This document shows, piece by piece, positions 42,587-52,314 of a DNA stretch of 64,000 nucleotides. The stretch spans positions 199,608 through 263,607 of the forward strand of contig CAZSSH010000007.1 in the NCBI GenBank assembly GCA_964609825.1, read 5' to 3'. A model generated the notes under the pieces. That model made no database searches, was not told the DNA's origin, and saw nothing but the letters and a program-made list of their open reading frames with translations. Positions within the stretch are counted from its first letter, which is position 1. Each line of letters opens with the position of its first letter. The DNA is from CAZSSH01 sp964609825. GTDB lineage: Bacteria; Verrucomicrobiota; Lentisphaeria; Victivallales; Victivallaceae. The position numbers were made by a program, and so were the translations under genes.

Positions 42587-43837
42587 ATGAAAAAAACTCT
42601 CAAGGATGTGTGCTTAAAAGGCAAAAAAGTCGTGATGCGCGTTGACTTCAATGTGCCGATCAAAGACGGCGTGATCAAAGACGACACCCGCGTCAAGGGC
42701 GCTTTGCCGTCCATCAAGTACGTGTTGGACAACGGCGGCAGCCTGGTATTGATGAGCCACTTGGGCCGTCCCTCCGGCAAAGGCTATGAAGCCGACTTCA
42801 GCCTTAAATTGGTCGCCGACTACCTTGCCAAACTTTTGGGCAAATCGGTCACCTTTGCTCCCGATTGCGCCAATGCCGATGATATTGTCAAAAATATGAA
42901 ATCCGGCGACGTCGTCATGCTCGAAAACACCCGCTTCTACAAAGAAGAAGAAGGCAAGGTCAAAAAGACCGACGACATGACCGATGAAGAATACGCCGCC
43001 AAAAAGGCCGCCCTCAAAGAAAAGCAGGTCGCTTTGGCCAAAAAATTGGCCTCCTACGGCGACATTTACTGCAACGACGCCTTTGGCTCGGCCCACCGCG
43101 CCCACGCCTCGACCGCCGTGATTTGCAAATACATCCCCGAGAGCGTTTCCGGCTTTTTGATGGAAAAGGAAATCGAGTATCTCGGTGCAGCCGTCGAAAA
43201 CCCGATCCGTCCCTTTGTCGCCATCCTCGGCGGCGCCAAAGTCTCCGACAAGCTCGCCGTGGTGAGCAACCTTTTGACCAAGGTCAATACCTTGATCATC
43301 GGCGGCGGGATGGCTTACACCTTCCTCAAGGCCCAGGGCCATGATGTTGGCAACTCGCTCTGCGAGCTCGATCAGTTGGACTATGCCAAGCAGATGATCG
43401 CCAAGGCCAAAGAGCTCAAAGTCAATTTGCTGCTCCCCGTTGACAACATCGCCGCCGACAAATTCGACGCCGAAGCCAACACGCAGGAAGTAGGCAACGA
43501 CATCCCCGCCGGCTGGATGGGCCTCGATATCGGCCCCAAGACCACCAAACTCTACGCCGACGCCATCAAGGGCGCCAAGACCGTGGTTTGGAACGGACCG
43601 ATGGGCTGCTTCGAAATGCCCAAATTCGCCAAAGGCACCATGGGCGTCTGCGAAGCGGTCGCCACGGTCAAGGCCAACGGCGGCATCTCGATCATTGGCG
43701 GCGGCGACAGCGTCAACGCCGTCAACCGCTCCGGCTTGGCCGACAAGATGAGCCATATCTCCACCGGCGGCGGCGCTTCCCTCGAGTTTCTCGAAGGCAA
43801 AGTGTTGCCCGGCGTGGCCGCATTGAGCGACAAGTAA
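42587..43837 (+). CDS. pgk: phosphoglycerate kinase
   Basis: Transfers phosphate from 1,3-bisphosphoglycerate to ADP. 416 residues: VVMRVDFNVPIKDG, SHLGRPSG, the substrate loop with AFGSAHRAHAST, FVAILGGAKVSDK, IIGGGMAYTFLKAQG, and the nucleotide loop GGGDSVNAV near GGGASLEFLEG. A charged insertion around residues 125-145 (KTDDMTDEEYAAKKAAL) lengthens it slightly. AAGGAAG precedes ATG 42587. Confidence 0.98.
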   Translation: MKKTLKDVCLKGKKVVMRVDFNVPIKDGVIKDDTRVKGALPSIKYVLDNGGSLVLMSHLGRPSGKGYEADFSLKLVADYLAKLLGKSVTFAPDCANADDIVKNMKSGDVVMLENTRFYKEEEGKVKKTDDMTDEEYAAKKAALKEKQVALAKKLASYGDIYCNDAFGSAHRAHASTAVICKYIPESVSGFLMEKEIEYLGAAVENPIRPFVAILGGAKVSDKLAVVSNLLTKVNTLIIGGGMAYTFLKAQGHDVGNSLCELDQLDYAKQMIAKAKELKVNLLLPVDNIAADKFDAEANTQEVGNDIPAGWMGLDIGPKTTKLYADAIKGAKTVVWNGPMGCFEMPKFAKGTMGVCEAVATVKANGGISIIGGGDSVNAVNRSGLADKMSHISTGGGASLEFLEGKVLPGVAALSDK

Positions 43838-43863
43838 GATAACGGGGTCATACCCATTTCTTT

Positions 43864-43895
43864 GGGGGAAAGAGAGCATAAACTCTCTTTCCCCC
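43864..43895 (+). terminator. hairpin terminator after pgk
   Basis: Perfect 13-bp stem GGGGGAAAGAGAG / CTCTCTTTCCCCC with a 6-base loop, 26 bp after the stop. Its T-run is weak. Confidence 0.75.
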
Positions 43896-43972
43896 GGATT
43901 TTGGTGACGAAACAAGTGTAAAAACGTTTTTTGCATTTGCTTCTTTGGCAAAACATAAGTATTTTATTTTAT

Positions 43973-44800
43973 ATGAGTAAATCCATGCAACATTTTGACA
44001 ACCGTCCGATCGGGATTTTTGACTCCGGTCTGGGCGGGCTTACCGTGGCGGCGGCGCTGCGTAAAAAACTGCCCAACGAGGCGGTGGTTTATCTGGGCGA
44101 TACCGCGCGCGTCCCTTACGGCAACAAATCGGCCGACTCGATCATCCGTTTTGCCCGCGAGGATGTTAAATTTATGCTCTCGCGCGGGGTAAAGATGGTG
44201 GTCGCCGCCTGCAACACGGTCTCCTCGGTGGCGATGAATGATCTGCATCACACTTACCCCGATGAGCACATCATTGGTGTGATTGAGTCGGGCGTCCGGG
44301 CGGCGATCCGCTCGGGAGCGCGTAAAATTACCGTCATCGGCACCCGGGCGACGGTCAACAGCGACTCGTACCGCCGCAGTCTGCACGCCCTTGACCGCGC
44401 GGTCAAAGTCGAGAGCATCGCCTGTCCTTTATTGGTGCCGCTGGCCGAGGAGGGCATTACCTCCGGGCCGGTGGTGGCGCAAATTTTGGATATCTATTTG
44501 GCGTCCGTCAAACGCAATTTGCCGGATGCGCTGCTCTTGGGGTGCACCCATTACCCGTTGTTTCAACAGACGTTGCGCGAATATTTTGACGGCAAGGTAA
44601 ATATCATTGACAGCGCCTCGGCCTGCGCCGATTTTGTTGCTGATTTTTTGGCGGAGCATGAGATGGCCGCGACGACGGACAACCCGCCGGTGGCCGGTTT
44701 TTTTGTCACCGACTTGCCGTCGGAATTCAACCGCCATGCGACCAAATTTTTGGGCTATGTCCCCGAGCAGATTGAGAAAATTAATTTGCAGGAGTTTTAA
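43973..44800 (+). CDS. murI: glutamate racemase
   Basis: Makes D-glutamate for peptidoglycan. 275 residues from ATG 43973, with IFDSGLGGLTVAAAL, the first catalytic cysteine in VVAACNTVSS, and the second in LLGCTHYPLF. The start is uncertain: neither 43973 nor the ATG at 43985 has a strong SD; 43973 fits the usual length. Its stop overlaps that of the convergent kinase gene by three bases. Confidence 0.94.
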   Translation: MSKSMQHFDNRPIGIFDSGLGGLTVAAALRKKLPNEAVVYLGDTARVPYGNKSADSIIRFAREDVKFMLSRGVKMVVAACNTVSSVAMNDLHHTYPDEHIIGVIESGVRAAIRSGARKITVIGTRATVNSDSYRRSLHALDRAVKVESIACPLLVPLAEEGITSGPVVAQILDIYLASVKRNLPDALLLGCTHYPLFQQTLREYFDGKVNIIDSASACADFVADFLAEHEMAATTDNPPVAGFFVTDLPSEFNRHATKFLGYVPEQIEKINLQEF

Positions 44801-46728
44801 TTGCCCGCCGGATTGGCGGCGCGATTGTCCGAAAACGGCAAAAAGATATAAAACGCCGTTCCGATATTAAGCTCGCTCTTGAGCTGGATCCAGCCATGGT
44901 GGTTGCTGATCGTCCCGTAAGCCATCGCCAAGCCCATCCCGGTGCCCTGACCGATCGGCTTGGTGGTGAAAAAAGGCTCAAAGACTTTGCGCTTGACTTC
45001 ATCGCTCATCCCGATCCCGTTGTCCTTGATCATGATAAAGCAGTAGCGCGACAAGTCGCAGTTGCCGAGCTCCGCCGGACGCTCGGGCTTGATGGGCGCA
45101 TTGAGCGCGCGGCCGGTCATCAACGAGAGCTTGCCGTCCTCGACATCCTTCATCGCATACAGCGCATTGAGCATCAAGTTGAGCAACACCTGCTGGATTT
45201 GCAACTGGTCGGCCTTGACCGGCGGCAAGTTGTTTTCGTGCTTAAAGGAAATGGCCGCGTGCTTCAAATTTTGCGGGCCCAAGAGCTCAATCGAGTCCTC
45301 CAGCAGTTTTTGGATGTTGATATCCACCAATTGATATTTCCCTTTGCGGGCGAAGCCCAAGAGCTGTGAGGTCAAATGTCCGGCTTTTTCGGCAATCGAA
45401 GTAATTTTTTCCAAATGTGAAACCGCTTCTTTGCGCTCCGGTTTGTACATCAATGTGATCAAATCGACGTGGCCTAAAATCGAGTGGATGAAATTGTTGA
45501 AGTCGTGGGCGATGCCGCCCGCCAGCATGCCCAGAGACTCGAGGCGCTGGGAGTGGGCGAGTTGCTCACGCAACTGCTCTTTTTCCTGATTGGAGCGGAT
45601 TTCCTCCGTGATGTCACTGGCAATCAACAACAAAATCGACTGGCCGCGAAGCTTGATCGGAGACACCGAGCACGAGAGAATCACGCTGTCCGACGAGCTC
45701 TCGTCCAACACCGCGCGGAACCGTACCGGCTCTTCGCTCAATTGATTGAGGTCCAGGTCCGGGTGATCGATGATTTTGAGGCGCGGGAAAACGAGTTTGT
45801 CGAGCAAATCATCGGGGTCGGCGCCGCCCAGAACCCGCACCGCCTCCAAGTTGGCGTTGATGATTTTGCCGCTGGCGGTGGTCATCAAAATCACTTCCCC
45901 GGCGTTTTCCAGGATGACTTTGTAACTGTCCTCCCATTCGCGCAAATTTTTCTCCAATTCTTTGGAGCGGCCGTAGCTGCCGAAAAAGGCGAAGACCAAG
46001 TCCAGCGGGCTTTTTTCACCGCTCTTGATGTCGCGCTCGACCATGCTTAAATAAATTTGGAGCAAGATGGCGATCAGGACCGCCGCACAAAGCCGCGCCA
46101 CAAACGTCCCGGTGTCAAACAAGGCGGTAAAGCTGCTGTTGATGATGACGCCGAAGAGCAAATAAGTGATGGTGACCGCCAGCAGAAATGCGCCCAAGAT
46201 CGAAAAAATCCGGTGAATTTTAAACAGCCGCAAGCGGGTGTAGATCATCGGGATCAAAAACATTTCCAACAAATAGGAGAGCCCCAAAACGTTGGTTGCG
46301 CTGCGGCTCCCGGCGAGGAGTTCGTCCAATGTATTGGCCGAAATGCCTGAGTTGATCGAGAAGCCGAGCCAGTTGCATTCGAGGCGGGTCAATTCGCCCA
46401 AGTAGAGAAAGAGGCCGAAAAATACCACCAACCCGATGATCAGATGCTGTGTCTCCAAGGTGCCCTCGGTGATGTAGACCATGAGGATAATGGAGATGAC
46501 CGGAAAGAGCAACACCACCGACCCTACCGAGAAATCCAGCGTCCCCGCCAGCACCACCCGGCAATCGGCCGCGGAGACTAATGTCGAGAGCAGCGTGATC
46601 AACCCGATGCTGATGAAAAAGGGTGCCTTGCCGATCGAGCGGCGCTGACTGTACAAGAGCGCCAACCCCACAAAGATAAAGACCATCTCCAAGATGGCCA
46701 GCAGCAGCGCCTGGATGTGTTCGATCAT
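44797..46728 (-). CDS. membrane sensor histidine kinase with PAS domain
   Basis: 643 residues: about seven N-terminal membrane helices (1-235) whose pattern loosely recalls VUT/YhhQ-type transporters, a PAS domain (~265-385, VILENAGEVILMTTASGKII), a HisKA domain with phospho-acceptor His408 in GGIAHDFNNF, and a HATPase_c domain (LLNLMLNALYAM, DNGIGM, GTGMGLAMAYG). No response regulator is adjacent. The ATG overlaps the SBF transporter stop (ATGA), so it may sense the transported solute or flux. Confidence 0.9.
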   Translation of the reverse strand: MIEHIQALLLAILEMVFIFVGLALLYSQRRSIGKAPFFISIGLITLLSTLVSAADCRVVLAGTLDFSVGSVVLLFPVISIILMVYITEGTLETQHLIIGLVVFFGLFLYLGELTRLECNWLGFSINSGISANTLDELLAGSRSATNVLGLSYLLEMFLIPMIYTRLRLFKIHRIFSILGAFLLAVTITYLLFGVIINSSFTALFDTGTFVARLCAAVLIAILLQIYLSMVERDIKSGEKSPLDLVFAFFGSYGRSKELEKNLREWEDSYKVILENAGEVILMTTASGKIINANLEAVRVLGGADPDDLLDKLVFPRLKIIDHPDLDLNQLSEEPVRFRAVLDESSSDSVILSCSVSPIKLRGQSILLLIASDITEEIRSNQEKEQLREQLAHSQRLESLGMLAGGIAHDFNNFIHSILGHVDLITLMYKPERKEAVSHLEKITSIAEKAGHLTSQLLGFARKGKYQLVDINIQKLLEDSIELLGPQNLKHAAISFKHENNLPPVKADQLQIQQVLLNLMLNALYAMKDVEDGKLSLMTGRALNAPIKPERPAELGNCDLSRYCFIMIKDNGIGMSDEVKRKVFEPFFTTKPIGQGTGMGLAMAYGTISNHHGWIQLKSELNIGTAFYIFLPFSDNRAANPAGN

Positions 46729-47618
46729 TTTTTATCAGCCTCCTTGAGCGAATGGCGAAACAATGAGTATGAGTTGTAGCTGTTGTGCCACAACACGTAA
46801 AACGTGGGCCCCAGTGCGGTCAGCGGGTCGGCGTTTTGCAACGCGAGATAAATCGTCAGCGTGGTATTTTTTTGCCCCAATGACTGACTGGCCGCCACCG
46901 CGTATTTTTTGCCCCCGAGATAATAACCGAGGACAAAGTTAATGATACAAATCACCAGCGAAACCAAGCCGATGTACAACAAAATGTCCGTCGGGATGCG
47001 TTTTTGCTCGCGGACAAACTGCGACGCATTGGCAACGATCAAAAATATCGCAAAAATCCAGATGTAAAAACTCCATTTGCCGAAAAAATCGGAAAACTTG
47101 CCCGCGTTGCGAAACAACAACCGGACGACGACTGCCGCCGCCACCGGGATGCCGATCACGTACCCGACGCTTTTTAATGCCTCGACAAAGGTTCCCTCCG
47201 CCGGGCCCGGCAGCACCATCGGCAAGAGTACCGGAAACAAAATCGGGATCGCCAAATTGGTCGCCAAAAACGCGGTCAAGGTAAACTCGACGTTGTCATC
47301 GAGCATTTTCATCACCACCGGCGCCGCCGTCGCGGTCGGCGTAATCCCGGTAAAAAACGCCGCCAGCGCCAACTCGCGGTGGCCGACGGCGATCAACACG
47401 GCATAACTCCCCAGGCCCATCGCCACATTGGCGACCACCAACTTTAAATGCGTCCACCGAAATGATCTGAAGGCGATTTGGGCCTTAAGCAGCACCAAAA
47501 AAAGCATCCAGATCACCAGATAGCGGATCACAAAACTGAACTCCGCCGCCTTGGGGCAAAAATAGCCGCCGGCAAACGCGGCGGCCATCGCAATCAATTT
47601 TACGTATGCGCCAAACAT
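46725..47618 (-). CDS. SBF/BASS-like sodium-coupled transporter
   Basis: 297 residues with about nine hydrophobic segments, the conserved ITPTATAAPVVMKMLDDN crossing region and QSLGQKNTTLTIYLALQNAD, typical of the bile-acid:sodium symporter superfamily. Substrate unknown (organic acids are common). ATG 47618 overlaps the mutase stop by one base (TGATG), and its stop overlaps the kinase start. Confidence 0.82.
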   Translation of the reverse strand: MFGAYVKLIAMAAAFAGGYFCPKAAEFSFVIRYLVIWMLFLVLLKAQIAFRSFRWTHLKLVVANVAMGLGSYAVLIAVGHRELALAAFFTGITPTATAAPVVMKMLDDNVEFTLTAFLATNLAIPILFPVLLPMVLPGPAEGTFVEALKSVGYVIGIPVAAAVVVRLLFRNAGKFSDFFGKWSFYIWIFAIFLIVANASQFVREQKRIPTDILLYIGLVSLVICIINFVLGYYLGGKKYAVAASQSLGQKNTTLTIYLALQNADPLTALGPTFYVLWHNSYNSYSLFRHSLKEADKK

Positions 47619-48931
47619 CAACCGCGAATCAGTTTCAACAACTCGTCGCGCTTGGCTTCCATCAGGGCCTCGCTGTCGGCTTCGACGATCAAGCGGAGCA
47701 ACGGCTCGGTGTTGGACGAGCGGACGTTAAACCACCAACTCGGGTACTCGACGGAAATCCCGTCCAACTCAAACATGTGGCCGTCCTGATAGCGTTTTTT
47801 GATCTCCGCCAAAATTGGGGCGACATCGCTTACCTTTGAGTTGATTTCGCCGCTCGCAAAGTATTTGCGCAACGGTTTCACCAACTGGTCGAGCGGCTTG
47901 TTTTTCTTGCAGATGAGGTTGGCAAGCTTGATCATTGCCAGCGCCTGACTTTCGGCGGTGAAGTTTTCCTTAAAATAATAGTGGCCGGACAATTCGCCCG
48001 CAAACACCGCGTCGTTTTCGCGCATCTGGTTTTTGATAAAGGCATGGCCGACGCGCGACTGGATCGCTTTGCCGCCGTTTTCCTCAATGCACTCTTTGAC
48101 CGCGCGGCTGCTGCGCAAATCATAGAGGATCGTCGCCGGTCCGTCGCTCAAAATGTCTTGGGCGATGAGGGCGGTAAAGAGGTCCATCGGGATGATTTCC
48201 CCTTGGTTGTCGATGAAGCCGCAGCGGTCGGCATCGCCGTCAAACGCGGCGCCGAAGTCGGCTTTTTCGGTCTTGACCCGGGCGCGGATGGCGTCAAGCG
48301 TGCTTAAGTGCAACGGATTGGCCTCGTGGTTGGGGAACGTGCCGTCCAAAACGTCATACATCGGGATGATGTCAAATAAATCGGTGATCCCGGCAATTTC
48401 ATAAATCCCCATCGCATTGGCATAGTCGACGACGACCTTGAGCTTGCGGTCCATTTTGGCAAATTTGCGCAAAAACTCGGCGTAGGCCTTGGCGATATCA
48501 TAGGTGGTTACTTTGCCCGGCTGAGCAACTTTGCTCCAACTTTGAGCGTTGACGATATTCTCGATATCCTTGATCCCGGTCGCGCCGCTGATCGGCACGG
48601 CCTGGGCTTTGCACAGTTTGAAGCCGTTCCACTCGCCGGGGTTGTGGCTGGCGGTGATCATCACGCTCCCGTCGGCTTTCAAAAAACCGTTGGCATAGTA
48701 GCTCATCGGGGTGGAGCATAAACCGATGTCGATCACGTCGGCGCCCTGTGCGGTCATCCCTTTGGCCAAGGCGGCAAACAAGCCGACTGAGTGCGGGCGC
48801 ATATCGCGGCCGACCACGATTTTTTTGGCTTTGGTGAATTCGACAAAGGCGCGGCCGATTTTTTCGGCGAGGGCTTCGTCGAGGTCTTCGCCGTAGATGC
48901 CGCGGATGTCGTAGGCTTTAAAAATACTCAT
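47618..48931 (-). CDS. phosphomannomutase/phosphoglucomutase family
   Basis: 437-residue alpha-D-phosphohexomutase: N-terminal FKAYDIRGIYGEDLDEALAE, active serine loop TASHNPGEWNGFK, metal loop DGDADRCGF, sugar-binding GELSGHYYFKEN and the phosphate-binding RSSNTEPLLRL. It links glucose or mannose 1- and 6-phosphates for cell-surface glycan synthesis. AAGGAG precedes the ATG. It lies 33 bp after the SNF symporter in the same direction. Confidence 0.95.
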   Translation of the reverse strand: MSIFKAYDIRGIYGEDLDEALAEKIGRAFVEFTKAKKIVVGRDMRPHSVGLFAALAKGMTAQGADVIDIGLCSTPMSYYANGFLKADGSVMITASHNPGEWNGFKLCKAQAVPISGATGIKDIENIVNAQSWSKVAQPGKVTTYDIAKAYAEFLRKFAKMDRKLKVVVDYANAMGIYEIAGITDLFDIIPMYDVLDGTFPNHEANPLHLSTLDAIRARVKTEKADFGAAFDGDADRCGFIDNQGEIIPMDLFTALIAQDILSDGPATILYDLRSSRAVKECIEENGGKAIQSRVGHAFIKNQMRENDAVFAGELSGHYYFKENFTAESQALAMIKLANLICKKNKPLDQLVKPLRKYFASGEINSKVSDVAPILAEIKKRYQDGHMFELDGISVEYPSWWFNVRSSNTEPLLRLIVEADSEALMEAKRDELLKLIRG

Positions 48932-48964
48932 GCTGGTCTCCTTAATATATGATTTGGTTTGTTG

Positions 48965-50566
48965 TTATTTTAAAATGCCGACCGCATTCATAAATGCGAG
49001 CAACACCCCAAAAGGCGTGATGAAACGCACGAAAAATCCCCACAGCGAGGCCGGGGTCAAAATATGGCGGCGCAAGTCGCCATAGCCTTCTTCGCCACGG
49101 AGTCCGGCCAGAAGGATGAATAAATTGGTGTCGAGTTCGTTGCCGGCTCCTTTGCGCAGCTCTTTGAGGGCGTTGCGGATGCCCCAGTCCCAGCCGACAA
49201 AAATCGCAATCGCGATCCCGCCCAGGGGCAGCATCCAGTTGGCCGTAAGCATGTCGATCAGATCAAACAAACTCCCGCCGATCGGGTTAAAGGCATAACC
49301 GATGGCTTTTTGCATCCCCGGGAGGTTGTCCCAGTTATTCATACTCAAAGCGCAGAGCCAGCCCAAAAGGATGATCCCGACGGTGAACAGTGTCACCGAT
49401 ACTTTGCGCGAAAGCTTGAGGTGATTGATGCCGATCGCGATCACCACTTCGGCCAAGCTGATGGCGCTCGTCAGGGCGGCGACTAAAAAGGCGACGAAAA
49501 AGAGTCCGTTCCACAGCCAGCCGAGACCGCCCGGGATGAGGTTAAAAGCGGCGGGCAAAATATTGAAGATCAAGGCCGGGCCCTGACCTGCTTCAAAACC
49601 CATGGCGTAGACGGCCGGAAACACGGCAAGTCCGCCCAAAATCGAGGCGAGAGTATCAAGGCCGAGGATCATGACTGCCGATTTGGTGAGGTCTTCGTCT
49701 TTTTTGACATAGCTTCCGTAAGTAATCATAATCCCCATCGCAAGACTCAGCGAAAAGAACGCATGGCCGAGGGCGATCAAGACCCCGTGCCCCGTGAGTT
49801 TGGAGAAATCGGGGGCGAGGAAAAATTTGACCCCGGCCATCGCGCCCGGGAGCGATACGCTGCGTAAAATCAAAACCACGAGCAGCAGAAACAACAATGG
49901 CATCAAAATTTTGGACCAGCGCTCAATCCCTTTTTTGACCCCCATCCATAAAATTGCGCCGCAAATCAGCCAAAAAATCGCCTGCGCCAAAATGACCGTC
50001 AACTGGCTGCCCGGCGGGGCGTTGACGATGGTGCCGATGACTTGGGCGGCGCCCTCTTTGTCGGTAAAGGTGAGGCTGCCGGTGAAAGCTTTATAAATGT
50101 AAAGCAAAATCCACCCCGAGATTACCCCGTAATAGCCGCAGATCAGCACCGGCACAATTACGCCGCTCATGATGCCGACCAAGGTCCAGCCGTACTTGAG
50201 GATCAAGGCACCAAAGATAATCAATAAGCAGCCGTAGCCGGTAATCGAAAATAAGACAAGACAAATCCCGGTCAAGAGCAGCATGCCGCCAAAAAAGTCG
50301 GCCAAAAATGTCCGGTGCGAGGACAGTTGCTGAAATGCGCCGATGGCATCGCTCTGACTCTTGCGCCCCATCGCAAACTCGCAGACCATCAGCGGAAACC
50401 CGACAAAGAAAACGCACAGTAAGTACACGAGGACAAACGCCCCGCCGCCATTCATGCCGGTGATGTAGGGGAATTTCCAGATGTTGCCCAAGCCGATGGC
50501 CGACCCGGCCGCCGCCATCAGAAACCCCCAGCGGCTGCCCCAATGCTCGTCAATGTGTTTGCTCAT
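48965..50566 (-). CDS. sodium:neurotransmitter symporter (SNF) family transporter
   Basis: 533 residues with the LeuT-fold signature at the N-terminus (WGSRWGFLMAAAGSAIGLGN, IWKFPYITGMNGGGAFVLVY) and about twelve helices. Bacterial members take up amino acids or amines with Na+. ATG 50566 overlaps the stop of the TIM-barrel gene (ATGA). Substrate unknown. Confidence 0.92.
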   Translation of the reverse strand: MSKHIDEHWGSRWGFLMAAAGSAIGLGNIWKFPYITGMNGGGAFVLVYLLCVFFVGFPLMVCEFAMGRKSQSDAIGAFQQLSSHRTFLADFFGGMLLLTGICLVLFSITGYGCLLIIFGALILKYGWTLVGIMSGVIVPVLICGYYGVISGWILLYIYKAFTGSLTFTDKEGAAQVIGTIVNAPPGSQLTVILAQAIFWLICGAILWMGVKKGIERWSKILMPLLFLLLVVLILRSVSLPGAMAGVKFFLAPDFSKLTGHGVLIALGHAFFSLSLAMGIMITYGSYVKKDEDLTKSAVMILGLDTLASILGGLAVFPAVYAMGFEAGQGPALIFNILPAAFNLIPGGLGWLWNGLFFVAFLVAALTSAISLAEVVIAIGINHLKLSRKVSVTLFTVGIILLGWLCALSMNNWDNLPGMQKAIGYAFNPIGGSLFDLIDMLTANWMLPLGGIAIAIFVGWDWGIRNALKELRKGAGNELDTNLFILLAGLRGEEGYGDLRRHILTPASLWGFFVRFITPFGVLLAFMNAVGILK

Positions 50567-51456
50567 AGCTCGTTGCTCCAACGGTTGAAAATCTCAATAT
50601 CCCTGGCGGTGCCGGAGACGATCTCCAGCACAAAATGGTCGCAGCCGTCAGCCAGACAGCGGCGAACCACCCGCGGTAAATCCATGCGGTTGGCGGTGCT
50701 TAACGGCAGATGACCGTCGCTCCACTCTCTGACGGGATAACTGTCGTCATACTTGGAGGCGTGCAAATGTACCATTTTGATGCGTCCGTGACTGGTGAAT
50801 TGATCGACTTCATTTTGGAAATCAAGATTGAAAATTTTGCTCGTGAGCCAGAGGTGGCTGGTGTCGAGGCATAAGGGGGAGTCAAGCTTGAGCATATCGC
50901 GGGCGACCATGTTGCCGGAGCCGTAGGCGGGGTAGTCGTTCTCAATCGCCCACAAAATGTCCGGGTGGGCGGCGCGGATGGCGGCCAGACGCATTTTGAC
51001 GCGCTCGCGGCGCTCGGCAAATTCGCCGCTCCCGGTAAAATCGTTGTTGAAATAGTGATCCGCGTACATCGCCAGCTCGGGCCGATAAATCTCCATCAAA
51101 CACTGGTGATAACTTTTGCCGTGGCCAAAGGCGGGGACTTGCCTGTCGCTCATAAAGAAACCGTGAAACACGCACGCTGTAATCCCGAGCTTGCGGAAGC
51201 GCTCCGCGTTTTGCGCTATTACCGCCAAGTCAAACTCCGCGGCGGCGAGATTCCAGTTAAACGCCTGACCCAACGGGCCGTGGGCGCTTAATTTTGCTCC
51301 CCAACTTGCCAGAGCTTCGATCTCGTCCTCGCCGGCGGTGTTGTGCAACTGGACGCCGAAGTCATAACCGCAACGCTTCGCCATGCCGAGGCAGGACAAA
51401 TAATTGTCCTTGCCGCCGGGGCCCTTAAACGCGCTGGAGGTCATGTCCAGTCTCAT
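50563..51456 (-). CDS. xylose-isomerase-like TIM-barrel protein (sugar phosphate isomerase/epimerase family)
   Basis: 297 residues. The barrel landmarks are ITACVFHGFFMSD, LWAIENDYPAYGSGN (metal Glu), LCLDTSHLWLTSK (Asp/His), KMVHLHASKYDDSY and a terminal FVLEIVSG with Glu. Such enzymes isomerise or epimerise sugars or inositols; the substrate is not inferable. It overlaps both neighbours by start-stop, so it is translationally coupled inside the operon. Confidence 0.85.
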   Translation of the reverse strand: MRLDMTSSAFKGPGGKDNYLSCLGMAKRCGYDFGVQLHNTAGEDEIEALASWGAKLSAHGPLGQAFNWNLAAAEFDLAVIAQNAERFRKLGITACVFHGFFMSDRQVPAFGHGKSYHQCLMEIYRPELAMYADHYFNNDFTGSGEFAERRERVKMRLAAIRAAHPDILWAIENDYPAYGSGNMVARDMLKLDSPLCLDTSHLWLTSKIFNLDFQNEVDQFTSHGRIKMVHLHASKYDDSYPVREWSDGHLPLSTANRMDLPRVVRRCLADGCDHFVLEIVSGTARDIEIFNRWSNEL

Positions 51457-52172
51457 TGCAGTACCCGTAAGAGTTGGGGGTTGATATCGTTGCGCACCTC
51501 GGCCGGGCGGTAGGTGACGACAAAATTGGTGTCGTCGTCGATTTTCATGGTTTTGACATAGCGGTTGAACCGCTGATAGTCTGCTTCGGATTGTTTGCGC
51601 TTGATCAACTCGTCCACGCTGCGCTCGACCAATTTGACCGGGATCGGCACGTAGCCGAGCTTAAAGCGGTAAACCTTGAGGTGAAACGTGTCGCCGTCCT
51701 TAATAGGCTCAAATGACAGATCAGCCCAAATGACTCCGCCCAAGAGCCACTTGTATTTGGTCTCCAACGGGTACAATATATCAAATTTGCCGTTGGCGAA
51801 TTTGACCAGATATTTGCGTTCGGGGAGCGCGCTTTGTTTGCCGATCGAGGTCAGCACGACCGCGCTGGTGGTATCGGCGCCGCGCAGCAAAGCGGCCATT
51901 TCGGCGGGATTGAGCCGGATGGTGGATTCGGCGGGTTTGCCGGATAAAATTTCTTTGACCACCCGCTGCGAAATTCGCATTTGGGTGCTGAGATCTTCAA
52001 TTTTTGCCGATTCCTTGACCGGTTTCTCATTGCGCCCGAAAACAGCGGCGACCAGCAGCAATACCAATAAAAAGAGCAGAAAAAACAGCACCAGAATCCA
52101 AGGTAAACACCCTGATTTCTTTTTTTTGCGCGCCGGGGGGGCGTCGGATGATGCTTTTCGTCTTGCTGCCAT
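51453..52172 (-). CDS. single-pass membrane protein of unknown function
   Basis: 239 residues from ATG 52172: a very basic N-terminus (ARRKAS, ARKKKK), one long membrane helix (PWILVLFFLLFLLVLLLVAA) and a ~190-residue outer domain (RISQRVVKEILSGKPAESTI, LGGVIWADLSFEPIKDGDTF). I do not recognise the outer domain. It heads the seven-kilobase minus-strand operon, and its stop overlaps the next ATG. Confidence 0.8.
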   Translation of the reverse strand: MAARRKASSDAPPARKKKKSGCLPWILVLFFLLFLLVLLLVAAVFGRNEKPVKESAKIEDLSTQMRISQRVVKEILSGKPAESTIRLNPAEMAALLRGADTTSAVVLTSIGKQSALPERKYLVKFANGKFDILYPLETKYKWLLGGVIWADLSFEPIKDGDTFHLKVYRFKLGYVPIPVKLVERSVDELIKRKQSEADYQRFNRYVKTMKIDDDTNFVVTYRPAEVRNDINPQLLRVLQ

Positions 52173-52247
52173 AAAGGGGTAAATTCCTTTCCGTCCGATA
52201 ATATAGCACAAATACCGGGTTTTCGCTAACTTTTTCGGGCTTTTTTA

Positions 52248-52276
52248 TTGATTTTTTTTGATGGACGGTGTATTGT
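52248..52276 (+). promoter_or_regulatory. probable promoter of CE4 deacetylase gene
   Basis: TTGATT (52248-52253), 17 bp, TATTGT (52271-52276), 39 bp before the start. A TATATT for the divergent operon lies at 52200-52205 on the minus strand without a convincing -35. Confidence 0.45.
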
Positions 52277-52314
52277 AAAATCAATCGTTAATTGAGCTTG
52301 GCAAAAGGGATGCG

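Noticed and set aside
42614..43951. 445-codon minus-strand frame opposite pgk
   Set aside because: Antisense shadow of a highly biased housekeeping gene; composition (long Gly/Ala/Asp/Val runs) is that of reversed pgk codons.
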